Assembly (NCBI RefSeq): GCF_001748285.1
Contig: NZ_BDGT01000026.1
Coordinates: 1 to 64,000, forward strand
DNA: 64,000 bases
Source of the DNA: Thermogemmatispora onikobensis
GTDB lineage: Bacteria; Chloroflexota; Ktedonobacteria; Ktedonobacterales; Ktedonobacteraceae
Direction of reading: 5' to 3'
Under the pieces are notes generated by a model. That model saw only the letters and a list, made by a program, of their open reading frames with translations. It did no database searches and was not told where the DNA came from. Below, in pieces: positions 1-9,100 of the stretch; positions within the stretch are counted from its first letter, which is position 1, and every line of letters begins with the position of its first letter. The translations under genes and the position numbers were made by a program.

Positions 1-1745
1 AGCGCTTCGATCAGGCCTGCGAACGCTGGCGGGGCCTCTACCGTGCGGCGCTTGCCCAACGCAATACCCAGGACCGCATTATCACCGATCCTTCGCGCAG
101 TCACCAGGATAAGGAGAGTGCCCAGCGCCTGCGCGCCGAGGCCGAGTCACAACTGCTGCTGCTGACCAGTGGCGATCACGATAGCGATGTCAATGTCGAA
201 CAGTCCGACTTCTATAGCTATCGCTACTTTGCCAGTGAGGGCTTCTTGCCGGGCTACAACTTCCCGCGCCTGCCGCTCTCGGCCTATATCCCGGCACGCC
301 GTACCAGGCAGCGCGATGAATATCTCTCGCGTCCGCGCTTCCTGGCGATTGCCGAATTCGCGCCGCGGGCGATCATCTATCACGAAGGCTCACGCTATGT
401 CATTCATCGCTCGCTGCTGCCGCGGCAGGCTGATGGCTCGGGCGTCATCACCTCCTCGGCGTACCTCTGCTCCCATTGTGGCTACCTGCATCCGCTGACG
501 GCAGAGCGTAGCCTGGAGGTCTGCGATGCCTGTCAGCGTCCGCTGAGCCGGCGCCTGGACCAGCTCTTCCGCCTGCAGAACGTCTCGACGCGGCGCCGTG
601 ACAAAATCACTTCCGACGAAGAGGAGCGTTTGCGCGAGGGCTATGAGATCTACACCGCCCTGCGCTTCTCCGAAAGCCGCGGGCGCTCCTTGCGTGTCGT
701 CGCACGCATAGAGAGCAGGGGCCAGACGCTAGGCTCTCTGATCTACGGGCAGTCGGCAACGCTCTGGCGCATGAACTTCGGGCGGCTGCGACGGCGAAAC
801 GAGGCCAGGCGCGGCTTTGTCCTCAACAAGGAGACGGGCGAGTGGGGCAAGGAGGATGCCATTGCCAGTGACCCAACTGATGCCCTGCCGGCTGGCACCA
901 TTCGCGTCATTCCCTACGTCGAAGATACGCGCAACTGCCTGCTTTTCAAGCCGGAGCAGGAGCTGGATGTGGCACAGATGGCCTCGCTGCAGTCGGCGCT
1001 CAAGAGCGCCATCCAGCTCTGTTACCAGCTTGAAGATAACGAGCTGGCCGCGGAGCCATTGCCACACGCCGATCAGCGTCAGTTACTGCTCTTCTACGAG
1101 GCTGCCGAGGGTGGGGCTGGCGTCTTGCGCCAGTTGATCGATGTGCCGGAGGCGCTGGCGCGAGTCGCATGCGAGGCTCTGCGGCTCTGCCACTATGATC
1201 CCGAGACCCTGGAGGACCGGCGCCGGGCCTCGCGCGCCCGCGAGGACTGTGAGGCGGCCTGCTACTACTGTCTGATGACCTACGCCAATCAGCGCGACCA
1301 TCGCTTGCTGGATCGCGCGCGTATCCGTGATCTGCTGGCCGAACTAAGAGAGTGTCGCGTCGTGCTGGCTGAGGAGACGGGTCCCGCGCTCGCTGCGACT
1401 GCGGCAGAGGAGGTGTCTGCCACGCTGCTGGATGAGGCCCGCGAGGAGATCGAGCGCGAGTGGTTGCGCTGGCTGCAGGAGCAGGGCTATCGCCTGCCGA
1501 CCCGCGCCCATTGGCAGCCGCCGTATTGCTCGGCTACCCCTGACTTCCTCTACGATGGGGATGCTGATGCGGCAGCCATCTATGTCGACGGCGACGGGCC
1601 TGCCGGCGTTGCCCGCGCCGCCCGCGATGTGGAGAGCAGTGAGGAGCTGTACGATCAGGGCTATCTGGTCCTGCGTTTTGGCCCTCGGGAGCAGTGGGGT
1701 GAGCTATGTCGCCGTTATCCACACATTTTCGGGAGGGAGCCATGA
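1..1745 (+). CDS. C-terminal part of a large DUF1998 helicase, DISARM DrmA/DrmB-like (5' end outside window)
   Basis: The frame is open from base 3, so the gene begins upstream and its helicase motor is not seen. The visible part has a first zinc-knuckle pair (CSHCGY then CDAC, bases about 465-535). A long DUF1998-type region follows and ends in the second cysteine cluster, C-x3-C-x2-C with CYYCL (about 1248-1275). DUF1998 proteins accompany helicases in DISARM and in MrfA-type repair enzymes. The last 120 residues carry TPDFLYDG and YVDGDGP, then a hydrophobic strand. This pattern is like the PD-(D/E)XK fold of Vsr/DUF559 nucleases, but the expected E-x-K is not clear. The stop overlaps the next start (ATGA at 1742-1745), so the three defence genes are one operon. 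The DUF1998 assignment is fairly sure; the nuclease tail is inference. Confidence 0.75.
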   Translation, partial: RFDQACERWRGLYRAALAQRNTQDRIITDPSRSHQDKESAQRLRAEAESQLLLLTSGDHDSDVNVEQSDFYSYRYFASEGFLPGYNFPRLPLSAYIPARRTRQRDEYLSRPRFLAIAEFAPRAIIYHEGSRYVIHRSLLPRQADGSGVITSSAYLCSHCGYLHPLTAERSLEVCDACQRPLSRRLDQLFRLQNVSTRRRDKITSDEEERLREGYEIYTALRFSESRGRSLRVVARIESRGQTLGSLIYGQSATLWRMNFGRLRRRNEARRGFVLNKETGEWGKEDAIASDPTDALPAGTIRVIPYVEDTRNCLLFKPEQELDVAQMASLQSALKSAIQLCYQLEDNELAAEPLPHADQRQLLLFYEAAEGGAGVLRQLIDVPEALARVACEALRLCHYDPETLEDRRRASRAREDCEAACYYCLMTYANQRDHRLLDRARIRDLLAELRECRVVLAEETGPALAATAAEEVSATLLDEAREEIEREWLRWLQEQGYRLPTRAHWQPPYCSATPDFLYDGDADAAAIYVDGDGPAGVARAARDVESSEELYDQGYLVLRFGPREQWGELCRRYPHIFGREP

Positions 1746-4645
1746 ATTACGCCGTCGGTTCTCTGGTCAAGGTGCGAGGGCGTGAGTGGGTGGTATTGCC
1801 GGAGTCGAGCGCCGATCTGCTGGTCTTGCGTCCCCTCGGCGGGACCGATGAGGAGGTCACAGGGGTCTACCTGCCGCTGGAGCCGGTTGAGCCGGCGCAG
1901 TTTGCGCTGCCTGATCCGCGTCAGTGGGGTAACCACCCCTCGTGTGCCTTGCTCCGTGATGCCGTGCGCTTCGGCTTCCGTGCCAGTACGGGGCCTTTCC
2001 GCTCGTTTGCCCATCTGGCGTTTGAACCGCGGCCCTATCAGCTCGTACCGCTATTGATGGCCTTGCGCCTCGATCCGGTACGCTTGCTGATCGCTGACGA
2101 CGTGGGGATTGGCAAGACTATCGAGGCGGGTTTAATCGCGCGCGAGCTGCTGGATCGACGCGAAGTCAGGCGCCTGGCGGTGCTCTGTCCGCCGCATCTG
2201 GCCGAGCAGTGGCAGGCTGAGCTGCGCGAGAAGTTTCACATTGAGGCGGAGCTTGTGCTCTCCAGTACGGTGGCTCAGCTAGAGCGCAGGCTGCCTGAGC
2301 GGGACCTCTCGCTCTTCGAGTACTATCCCTTCGTCATTGTGTCGCTGGACTTTATCAAGGCGGACCGGAGGCGCGACGAGTTTTTGCGGACCTGCCCCGA
2401 GCTGGTGATTGTCGATGAGGCCCATACCTGTGCTTTCCCTGGCCACGAGCGGAGCGGGCGCCATCAGCGCTATCAGCTGGTCGCCGGGCTGGCGGCTGAC
2501 CCGCGCCGTCACCTGATCCTGGTCACGGCTACGCCCCATAGCGGCAAAGAGGAGGCTTTTCGCTCGCTGTTGGGCTTCCTGAAGGAGGAGTTCAAGGAGC
2601 TGCCGCAGGACTTGAGCGGGCGGGAGAACGAGCGTCACCGCATCCGTCTGGCGGCGCATTTTGTGCAGCGACGGCGCGCCGATATCCGCTCCTATTTGGA
2701 GCGTGAGACGCCGTTTCCAGAGCGTGATGATCGTCTGGAATCTTATAAGCTTTCCGATAGTTATCGCCGATTGATGCAGAAAGCCCTCAGCTATGCCAGC
2801 GAGGTGGTGCGCGATCCCACTGGCGGGCAGACGCGGCGTCGGGTGCGCTGGTGGTCGGCGCTGGCCCTGCTGCGCTCGCTGGCTTCGAGTCCGGCGGCGG
2901 CAGCGGCCACGCTGCGGAGCCGCGCCCAGGTGGCTGGAGCCGAGAGCGTAGAGGAGGCCGATCAGATTGGACGCCAGACGGTGTTTGATCTGCTGGACAG
3001 CGATGCGACCGAGGGCCTCGATCTGGTCCCGGGCAGCGACTTCGAAGAGGGAGACGAGGAAGGGGCGGACATCAGCGAAGAGCAGCGGGTTCGACGCCGT
3101 CTGCTGGCGATGGCGCGCGAGGCCGAGGCTATTACCTCTGAGCAGGATATGAAGCTGCAAAAGGCGATTGAGCTGATCAAGGGGTTGGTGCAGGGAGGCT
3201 ATCAGCCGATCGTCTTCTGTCGCTTCATCCCGACTGCCGAGTATGTAGCGAAGGCGCTGCGGAAGCGTTTGCCGGAAGAGATTGAGGTCTCGGCCATTAC
3301 GGGTCTCTTGCCGCCGGCGGAGCGCGAGAACCGGGTCCTGCAGCTGGCTCGGCACGAGCGCCGGGTCCTGGTCTGCACCGATTGTCTGAGCGAGGGTATC
3401 AATCTCCAGGAATATTTCAATGCTGTGCTCCATTATGACCTGTCCTGGAATCCGACGCGCCACGAGCAGCGAGAAGGGCGTGTCGATCGCTTTGGGCAGG
3501 CCAGCCCACTGGTGAAAGTCATAACGCTCTTTGGGGAAGATAATCAGATCGATGGGGTGGTGCTGCGGGTCTTGCTTGAGAAGCATCGGGAGATTCGCTC
3601 GAAGCTGGGAATTTCGGTGCCGGTGCCGCTGGATACCGAGCAGGTGATCGAGGCGATCTTTGAGGGCTTGCTCTTGCATGAGAGCCTGACCGGAGCGCAT
3701 GCGGGGCAGCTGCTGCTGCCGGGCTTTGAGGACCTGCTGAAGGGGGAGCAGAGGAATCTCTACCGCGAGTGGGAGGCGGCCTCTGATCGAGAGCGCCGCT
3801 CGCGCACGCTCTTTGCGCAGCATAGTATCAAAGTGGAGGAGGTCGCTCAGGAGCTGCGCGAGGTGCAGGCGGCCATCGGGTCGAGCGAGGATGTGGAGCG
3901 CTTTACGACCGAGGTGCTGCAAGCCTATAAGGCCTCTCTGAAACAGCTTCGCAGCGAGCCAGACGTCTGGGAGGTCGATCTGCGGGAGACGCCTGCACCT
4001 TTGCGTGATGCTGTCAATCTGCCGCGCTATGCTGGTCCCAACGGCCAGCATCTGCGGGTGAGCTTCAGACGCCTGGGCCTGCCGCGCACGCTCTATCTGA
4101 GTCGTACGCATCCATTCGTTGAGGGGCTGGCGACCTATGTGCTGGATACGGCCCTTGATCCGGTCGATGATGTGAATAATCCTCGCGTTGCTCGACGCTG
4201 TGGGGTTTTTCGCACCAGCCATGTCGAGAAGCGCACGACACTGCTGCTGGTGCGTCTGCGCTTTCATCTGCGGACGGCGACGCGCGGCGAGGAGGAGGCG
4301 CTGTTAGCGGAGGAGTGTCAGCTTTATGCCTTCCGTGGGGCACCGGCGCAGGCCGACTGGCTTGAAGATGCTGAGGAGATTGAGGCGCTGGCCCAGGCGC
4401 CTGCCGAGGCCAATCTGGCGCCGGAGCAGATTACGGATTTTCTGCAGCGAGTCATCGATGGGTATCCACAGCATCTATTGCCGTACCTGGAGGAACAGGC
4501 CCGCAGGCGAGCTGAAGCCTTGCGCGAGTCGCATCGGCGCGTGCGTCAGGTGGCGTCGCTGAGCCTGCGGCAGCTGGCGGTCGAGCCGCTGCTGCCGCCG
4601 GATGTGCTGGGTATCTATGTCTATCTTCCTTTGCTGGCCCGTTGA
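1742..4645 (+). CDS. drmD: SNF2/RapA-type helicase, DISARM DrmD-like
   Basis: This is a 967-residue superfamily 2 ATPase. Visible motifs are Walker A DDVGIGKTIEAG (residues about 117-128), DEAH box VDEAHTC (about 224), motif III VTATPHSG, and in the C-terminal helicase domain motif V TDCLSEGINLQ and motif VI QREGRVDRFGQ (about 575-586). The long C-terminal extension is charged and has no motif I recognise. RapA/SNF2 proteins translocate on duplex DNA, and in class 1 DISARM the DrmD protein is of this type. I chose the ATG at 1742 because GGAGGG sits just upstream and the start overlaps the preceding stop; a longer frame from 1706 would lie inside that gene. DrmD is assigned from the neighbours as well as the motifs. 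Outside DISARM this would be called a generic SNF2 helicase. Confidence 0.85.
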   Translation: MNYAVGSLVKVRGREWVVLPESSADLLVLRPLGGTDEEVTGVYLPLEPVEPAQFALPDPRQWGNHPSCALLRDAVRFGFRASTGPFRSFAHLAFEPRPYQLVPLLMALRLDPVRLLIADDVGIGKTIEAGLIARELLDRREVRRLAVLCPPHLAEQWQAELREKFHIEAELVLSSTVAQLERRLPERDLSLFEYYPFVIVSLDFIKADRRRDEFLRTCPELVIVDEAHTCAFPGHERSGRHQRYQLVAGLAADPRRHLILVTATPHSGKEEAFRSLLGFLKEEFKELPQDLSGRENERHRIRLAAHFVQRRRADIRSYLERETPFPERDDRLESYKLSDSYRRLMQKALSYASEVVRDPTGGQTRRRVRWWSALALLRSLASSPAAAAATLRSRAQVAGAESVEEADQIGRQTVFDLLDSDATEGLDLVPGSDFEEGDEEGADISEEQRVRRRLLAMAREAEAITSEQDMKLQKAIELIKGLVQGGYQPIVFCRFIPTAEYVAKALRKRLPEEIEVSAITGLLPPAERENRVLQLARHERRVLVCTDCLSEGINLQEYFNAVLHYDLSWNPTRHEQREGRVDRFGQASPLVKVITLFGEDNQIDGVVLRVLLEKHREIRSKLGISVPVPLDTEQVIEAIFEGLLLHESLTGAHAGQLLLPGFEDLLKGEQRNLYREWEAASDRERRSRTLFAQHSIKVEEVAQELREVQAAIGSSEDVERFTTEVLQAYKASLKQLRSEPDVWEVDLRETPAPLRDAVNLPRYAGPNGQHLRVSFRRLGLPRTLYLSRTHPFVEGLATYVLDTALDPVDDVNNPRVARRCGVFRTSHVEKRTTLLLVRLRFHLRTATRGEEEALLAEECQLYAFRGAPAQADWLEDAEEIEALAQAPAEANLAPEQITDFLQRVIDGYPQHLLPYLEEQARRRAEALRESHRRVRQVASLSLRQLAVEPLLPPDVLGIYVYLPLLAR

Positions 4646-4741
4646 GGTAGGAGGCCCGGGCGAGAAAAAAAGAAGACGAACGAGCAAGTTCTTGCTCTGA
4701 CAGGCGACCATCGATTCTCTCAAGGAAAGGCGGAGGCATCT

Positions 4742-7700
4742 ATGCAGCAACGGCAGGAGATCACTTTCTCGACGATCGAGTCTGAGGGGGCTTTGCTGCC
4801 GCCGGATCTTCTGGCGCGCATCGATCAGGGGGATAAGGCGCTGGGTGGGCTGAGTTCTGCTGAGTATCATTGTCCAGGCGAGCAGTTGAACGAGGTGATC
4901 AGCGATGCCTGGGCGCGCGTCCGCCGGCGCTGGCTGCGCTTTCAGGAGGCGCTGGTGCGCTATCCGCAGATGGATGAGACGCAGCTGACGCATGAGCATT
5001 GGCTCTTGCCGCTTTTCCATGAGTTGGGCTATGGGCGGTTGGTGAAGGCACCTCCGCAGGTGATTGGGGAGAAGAGCTATCCGATCGCTTATTTCTGGGG
5101 GCAGGAGCCTGTACAGGTGCCCGTGCCTATTCATCTGGTCGGCTGGCGTACTGATCTTGATCAGACCCAGCGTCTCGCCAGCGGTGGCCGCAGCAGTCCT
5201 TTTAGCCTGGTGCAGGAGTGGCTCAATCGTTCGTCTGGCCATTTGTGGGGCATTGTCTCGAATGGGCTGCGCTTGCGGCTGCTGCGTCGCAACGTCAGCC
5301 TGACGCGCCAGGCCTATCTGGAGTTCGATCTGGAGGCCATGCTGCGCGGAGAGGTCTACGCCGATTTTGTGCTCTTCTGGCTGCTCTGCCATCAGTCACG
5401 CTTTGAATGTGAAGACAAGAATCCCGCTGAGTGCTGGCTGGAGCGCTGGTCACGGCAGGCGCACGAGGAGGGGGTTCGGGCGCTGGAGCATTTGCGCCAG
5501 GGGGTGACCACAGCTATCGAGGAATTGGGGCGTGGCTTTCTGGCGCATCCGGCCAATCATGCTTTGCGTGATCGCTTGCGCTCCGGTGAGCTGAGTGCGG
5601 ATGATTATTATCAGCAGTTGCTGCGTCTGGTCTATCGTTTGATTGTGCTCTTTGTGGCGGAGGATCGCGATGTGCTGCTGCGGCCCGATGCTGATAAGGA
5701 GGCGCGGAGGCGCTATGTGAACTATTATTCGACGGCGCGGCTGCGTCGTCTGGCGCGCGCGCGGCTGGGGACGCGCCATAGCGATCTCTATCGGGCGCTG
5801 CGTCTGGTGATGGAGCGGCTGGGGAGCGAGCAGGGCTGTCCAGAGCTGGGGCTGCCGGCGCTCAATGGCTTTTTGTTCTCGCGTGAGGCCCTGCCCGATC
5901 TGGCTGACTGCGAGCTGACGAATTATGCGCTGCTGGTGGCGGTGCGGGCCTTGGCGACGGTCCAGGATGAGCAGAAGGTCCTGCGTGTCGTCAACTACAG
6001 AGACCTGGGGTCCGAGGAGCTGGGCAGCGTCTATGAGTCGCTGTTGGAGATGCATCCTTCCATCAATGTGGAGCAGACGAACTTTACGTTGGAGGTGGTC
6101 GCGGGCAGTAAGCGCAAGACGACGGGGACCTACTATACGCCGACCAGCCTGATCGAGTGCCTGCTTGATTCGGCGCTGGAGCCGGTGCTGGAGCGGGCCT
6201 GTGCGCAGCCTGATCCTGAGCAGGCTATTCTGAGTCTGAAGGTCTGCGATCCGGCCTGCGGGAGCGGCCATTTTCTGATTGCTGCAGCCCATCGCATAGC
6301 GCGCCGGCTGGCGGCGGTGCGCACGGGCAGCGAAGAGCCGGGACTGGAGGCCCGGCGGCGAGCCTTGCGCGATGTGGTGGGGCGCTGCCTCTATGGGGTC
6401 GATGTGAATCCGATGGCGGTGGAGTTGTGCAAGGTGAATCTCTGGCTGGAGGCGCTGGAGCCGGGCAAGCCTTTTTCTTTTCTGGATGCGCATATTCAGT
6501 GCGGCAATAGCCTGATCGGGGCGACGCCGGCCCTGCTGCGCGAGGGCATTCCCGATAGCGCTTTTGAGAAGGTTGAGGGCGATGACTCCGCGCTGTGTGG
6601 GGAGTACAAGAAGCTCAATCGGGCCCAGCGGGCGGGCCAGCTCAGTCTGTTTACGCTGGATGCGCAGCTCTGGCAGGACCAGGGCCGGATTGTGGAGAGT
6701 CTGACGCACATGGAGGCGATTGGTGATGATGATGTTGAGCAGTTGCATCGTAAGCAGGAGCGCTATCGTCAGTTGCTGAGATCGCAGGAGTATCAGCGGG
6801 CGCGCTGGCTGGCCGATGCCTGGTGCGCGGCCTTTGTCTGGCGCAAGCGGCGGACGGCTGAGCTGCCGTATCCGATTACGGAGGAGGTCCGGCGCAAGTT
6901 TGAGGAGGCGCCCGAGCAGGTGCCAGGCTGGATGAAGGCCGAGATTGCGCGCCTGCGCGAGCTGTACGGTTTCTTTCACTGGCACCTGGCTTTTCCAGGG
7001 GTCTTCCGTCTGCCGGAGCCGGGCGAGGAGCCGGAGAACCCCGAGACTGGCTGGTCGGGCGGCTTCGATGTGGTGCTGTCTAATCCGCCCTGGGAGCGCA
7101 TCAAGCTGCAAGAGAAGGAGTGGTTTGCCTCGCGTCGGCCTGACATTGCCAATGCGCCTAATGCGGCGCAGCGGCGGAAGATGATCGCGGCTTTGCAGGA
7201 CGAGGACCCTGCCTTGTACGCTGCTTTTGAGGAGGAGCTGCAGCGGGCAGCCTACGAGAGCCATTTCGTGCGCAACAGCGGGCGCTTTCCTCTCTGCGGA
7301 CGGGGCGATATCAATACCTATTCGATCTTTACTGAGACGATGCGCCTGCTGCTCGCCCCGCGCGGGCGCCTGGGCTGCATTGTGCCCTCCGGGATTGCGA
7401 CGGACGATACGACGAAAGCGTTCTTCCAGGATATCATGAGTGCGCGCTCGCTGCTCAGTCTCCATGATTTTGAGAATGCGGCTGGTATTTTCCCTGGAGT
7501 GCATCGGAGCTATAAATTCTGCCTGCTGACGCTGACCGGTTCCGCGGAGCCGGTGTCGCAGGGGGCGACCTTCGCCTTTTTCCTGCGCAAGGTGGAGGAG
7601 CTGCAGGAGCCGGAGCGCTGCTTTACTCTTTCCGCCGAAGATGTGGCTCTGATCAATCCCAATACGCGCACCTGCCCCGTCTTTCGCTCGCGCCGCGATC

Positions 7701-8767
7701 TGCAGTTGACGAAGGCCATCTATGAGCGTGTGCCGGTGCTCGTCAGGGAAGGCTCTGCTGAGGGGAATCCGTGGGGGGTGAAGTTTACTACGATGTTTCA
7801 TATGGCTAACGACTCGCATCTCTTCCGCACGCGCGAGCAGTTGGAGCGCGAGGGCTGGCGGCTGGAGGGAAACATCTTTCGCAAGGGAGAGGAGACCTAT
7901 CTGCCGCTGTATGAGGGAAAGATGATCACTCATTTCGATCATCGCTTTGCCAGCTATGCCGGCGAGCAGGCTGCACGCCAGGATAAGCCGCTGGAGTTGA
8001 GCGAGGAGCAGCATCACGATCCGTTTGCGCTGCCTTTGCCAAGGTATTGGGTTCATCAGACAGATTTTGCGAGCAAAGTAAAGACCAGCAGAACAGCATT
8101 GTTAGCATTTAGAGATGTTGCTAGATCTACGGATATGCGGACAGCTATATTTTCTATGATTCCTTTTGTACCATGTGGGCATAAATTGCCTATTTTCATT
8201 GAACCTGTAGACATTCAGTCTCTGGTTTATCTGGCTACTTGCTGTTCCTCAATGCTATTCGACTATGTTACGCGCCAGAAATTGGGAGGAACTAGCCTCG
8301 GTTTCTTCATCCTCAAACAGCTTCCTGTCCTGCCGCCGGCGCGCTACCAGCAGCCGTGTCCCTGGGAGAGCGACCGCACGCTCGGCGACTGGATCAGGCC
8401 GCGTGCCCTCGAACTCACCTACACCGCCTGGGACCTGGCCGCCTTCGCCCGCGACTGCGGCTACGACGGGCCGCCCTTCCGCTGGGACGAAGAGCGGCGC
8501 TTCCTCCTGCGCTGCGAGCTGGACGCCGCCTACTTCCACCTCTACGGCATCGCCCGCGACGACGTCGACTACATCATGGAAACCTTCCCCATCGTCAGGA
8601 GCGAAGACCTCAAGCGCTACGACGACTATCGCACCAAGCGGGTCATCCTGGAGATCTACGACGAACTGCAGCGTGCCAGCGCAACGGGCCAGCCCTATCG
8701 CACGCGCCTCACACCGCCGCCCGCCGACCCCGCCGTCGCCCATCCGCCGCGGCCCCACCAGTCCTAG
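4742..8767 (+). CDS. drmMI: Large N6-adenine DNA methylase, Eco57I/PglX type, DISARM DrmMI-like
   Basis: This 1341-residue protein has motif I CDPACGSGHFL (residues about 502-512), which binds S-adenosylmethionine, and the catalytic motif NPPWERI (about 781), typical of gamma-class N6-adenine methylases. The C-terminal third (RDVARST, then LGFFILKQLPVLPP) is the conserved tail of Eco57I-like enzymes. No nuclease motif is evident, so its role is probably self-marking of host DNA in the DISARM-like operon. A 96-bp gap separates it from drmD and contains a short palindrome (4682-4697). The start follows GGCGGAGG. Base use is oddly mosaic: bases to about 8040 favour G/T-ending codons, 8040-8290 are clearly A/T-rich, and 8330-8767 use mostly C-ending codons. 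This suggests recombination within the gene. BREX PglX is the main alternative, but no pglZ or brxC is present. Confidence 0.85.
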   Translation: MQQRQEITFSTIESEGALLPPDLLARIDQGDKALGGLSSAEYHCPGEQLNEVISDAWARVRRRWLRFQEALVRYPQMDETQLTHEHWLLPLFHELGYGRLVKAPPQVIGEKSYPIAYFWGQEPVQVPVPIHLVGWRTDLDQTQRLASGGRSSPFSLVQEWLNRSSGHLWGIVSNGLRLRLLRRNVSLTRQAYLEFDLEAMLRGEVYADFVLFWLLCHQSRFECEDKNPAECWLERWSRQAHEEGVRALEHLRQGVTTAIEELGRGFLAHPANHALRDRLRSGELSADDYYQQLLRLVYRLIVLFVAEDRDVLLRPDADKEARRRYVNYYSTARLRRLARARLGTRHSDLYRALRLVMERLGSEQGCPELGLPALNGFLFSREALPDLADCELTNYALLVAVRALATVQDEQKVLRVVNYRDLGSEELGSVYESLLEMHPSINVEQTNFTLEVVAGSKRKTTGTYYTPTSLIECLLDSALEPVLERACAQPDPEQAILSLKVCDPACGSGHFLIAAAHRIARRLAAVRTGSEEPGLEARRRALRDVVGRCLYGVDVNPMAVELCKVNLWLEALEPGKPFSFLDAHIQCGNSLIGATPALLREGIPDSAFEKVEGDDSALCGEYKKLNRAQRAGQLSLFTLDAQLWQDQGRIVESLTHMEAIGDDDVEQLHRKQERYRQLLRSQEYQRARWLADAWCAAFVWRKRRTAELPYPITEEVRRKFEEAPEQVPGWMKAEIARLRELYGFFHWHLAFPGVFRLPEPGEEPENPETGWSGGFDVVLSNPPWERIKLQEKEWFASRRPDIANAPNAAQRRKMIAALQDEDPALYAAFEEELQRAAYESHFVRNSGRFPLCGRGDINTYSIFTETMRLLLAPRGRLGCIVPSGIATDDTTKAFFQDIMSARSLLSLHDFENAAGIFPGVHRSYKFCLLTLTGSAEPVSQGATFAFFLRKVEELQEPERCFTLSAEDVALINPNTRTCPVFRSRRDLQLTKAIYERVPVLVREGSAEGNPWGVKFTTMFHMANDSHLFRTREQLEREGWRLEGNIFRKGEETYLPLYEGKMITHFDHRFASYAGEQAARQDKPLELSEEQHHDPFALPLPRYWVHQTDFASKVKTSRTALLAFRDVARSTDMRTAIFSMIPFVPCGHKLPIFIEPVDIQSLVYLATCCSSMLFDYVTRQKLGGTSLGFFILKQLPVLPPARYQQPCPWESDRTLGDWIRPRALELTYTAWDLAAFARDCGYDGPPFRWDEERRFLLRCELDAAYFHLYGIARDDVDYIMETFPIVRSEDLKRYDDYRTKRVILEIYDELQRASATGQPYRTRLTPPPADPAVAHPPRPHQS

Positions 8768-8780
8768 TTATCCGCCCATC

Positions 8781-8815
8781 GGCCAGGCCCCAGCCCGGAT
8801 CAAAGGGGCCTGGCC
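8781..8815 (+). terminator. Hairpin after the DISARM-like operon
   Basis: A perfect 11-bp inverted repeat (8781-8791 pairs with 8805-8815, 13-nt loop) begins 13 bases after the methylase stop. No T-run follows, so it may be a factor-dependent terminator or an mRNA 3' end rather than a classic intrinsic terminator. Confidence 0.5.
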
Positions 8816-9100
8816 CTGGTGGGCCACCACCACCGCTCTCCCTCCTGCCAGCTCTCCTGGTCTCCTCACCCTGGCACGACAGCCACCAGCGGCGGCTCGC
8901 CCGCCGCACGCCACGCGCCGCCCGCTGTGCCCTTCCCTGCAGAATCCGCCAATCATTGGCGACGATTATTCTATCACCCTGCCTCAAAGCGTCTCTATAA
9001 TACCCAGCGGATAGAGAGAAGCAAAGCAAAGACGCACTCCTCACAAGACAAAAACAGAACACTCCGATAGACGAGCGCACAAGCGAAAGGAGAGATACAC
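8816..9100. other. Intergenic region before the alcohol dehydrogenase
   Basis: No credible gene is present. A TATAAT hexamer at 8996-9001 (+ strand) is a plausible -10 box for the downstream dehydrogenase, with about 95 bases of leader, but I see no good -35 at the right distance. Confidence 0.4.

Noticed and set aside
2279-4267. 662-codon minus-strand frame opposite drmD
   Set aside because: Shadow frame: no motifs, and inside a well supported helicase gene.
5450-8056. Long open frame on the minus strand antisense to the methylase gene
   Set aside because: It is the shadow of a GC-rich gene. It has no family motif, is arginine/glutamine/leucine-rich, and the sense strand encodes all methylase motifs.
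4742-8767. BREX assignment from the PglX-like methylase
   Set aside because: No pglZ, brxC or other BREX core gene is next to it, while DUF1998 and SNF2 neighbours point to DISARM.
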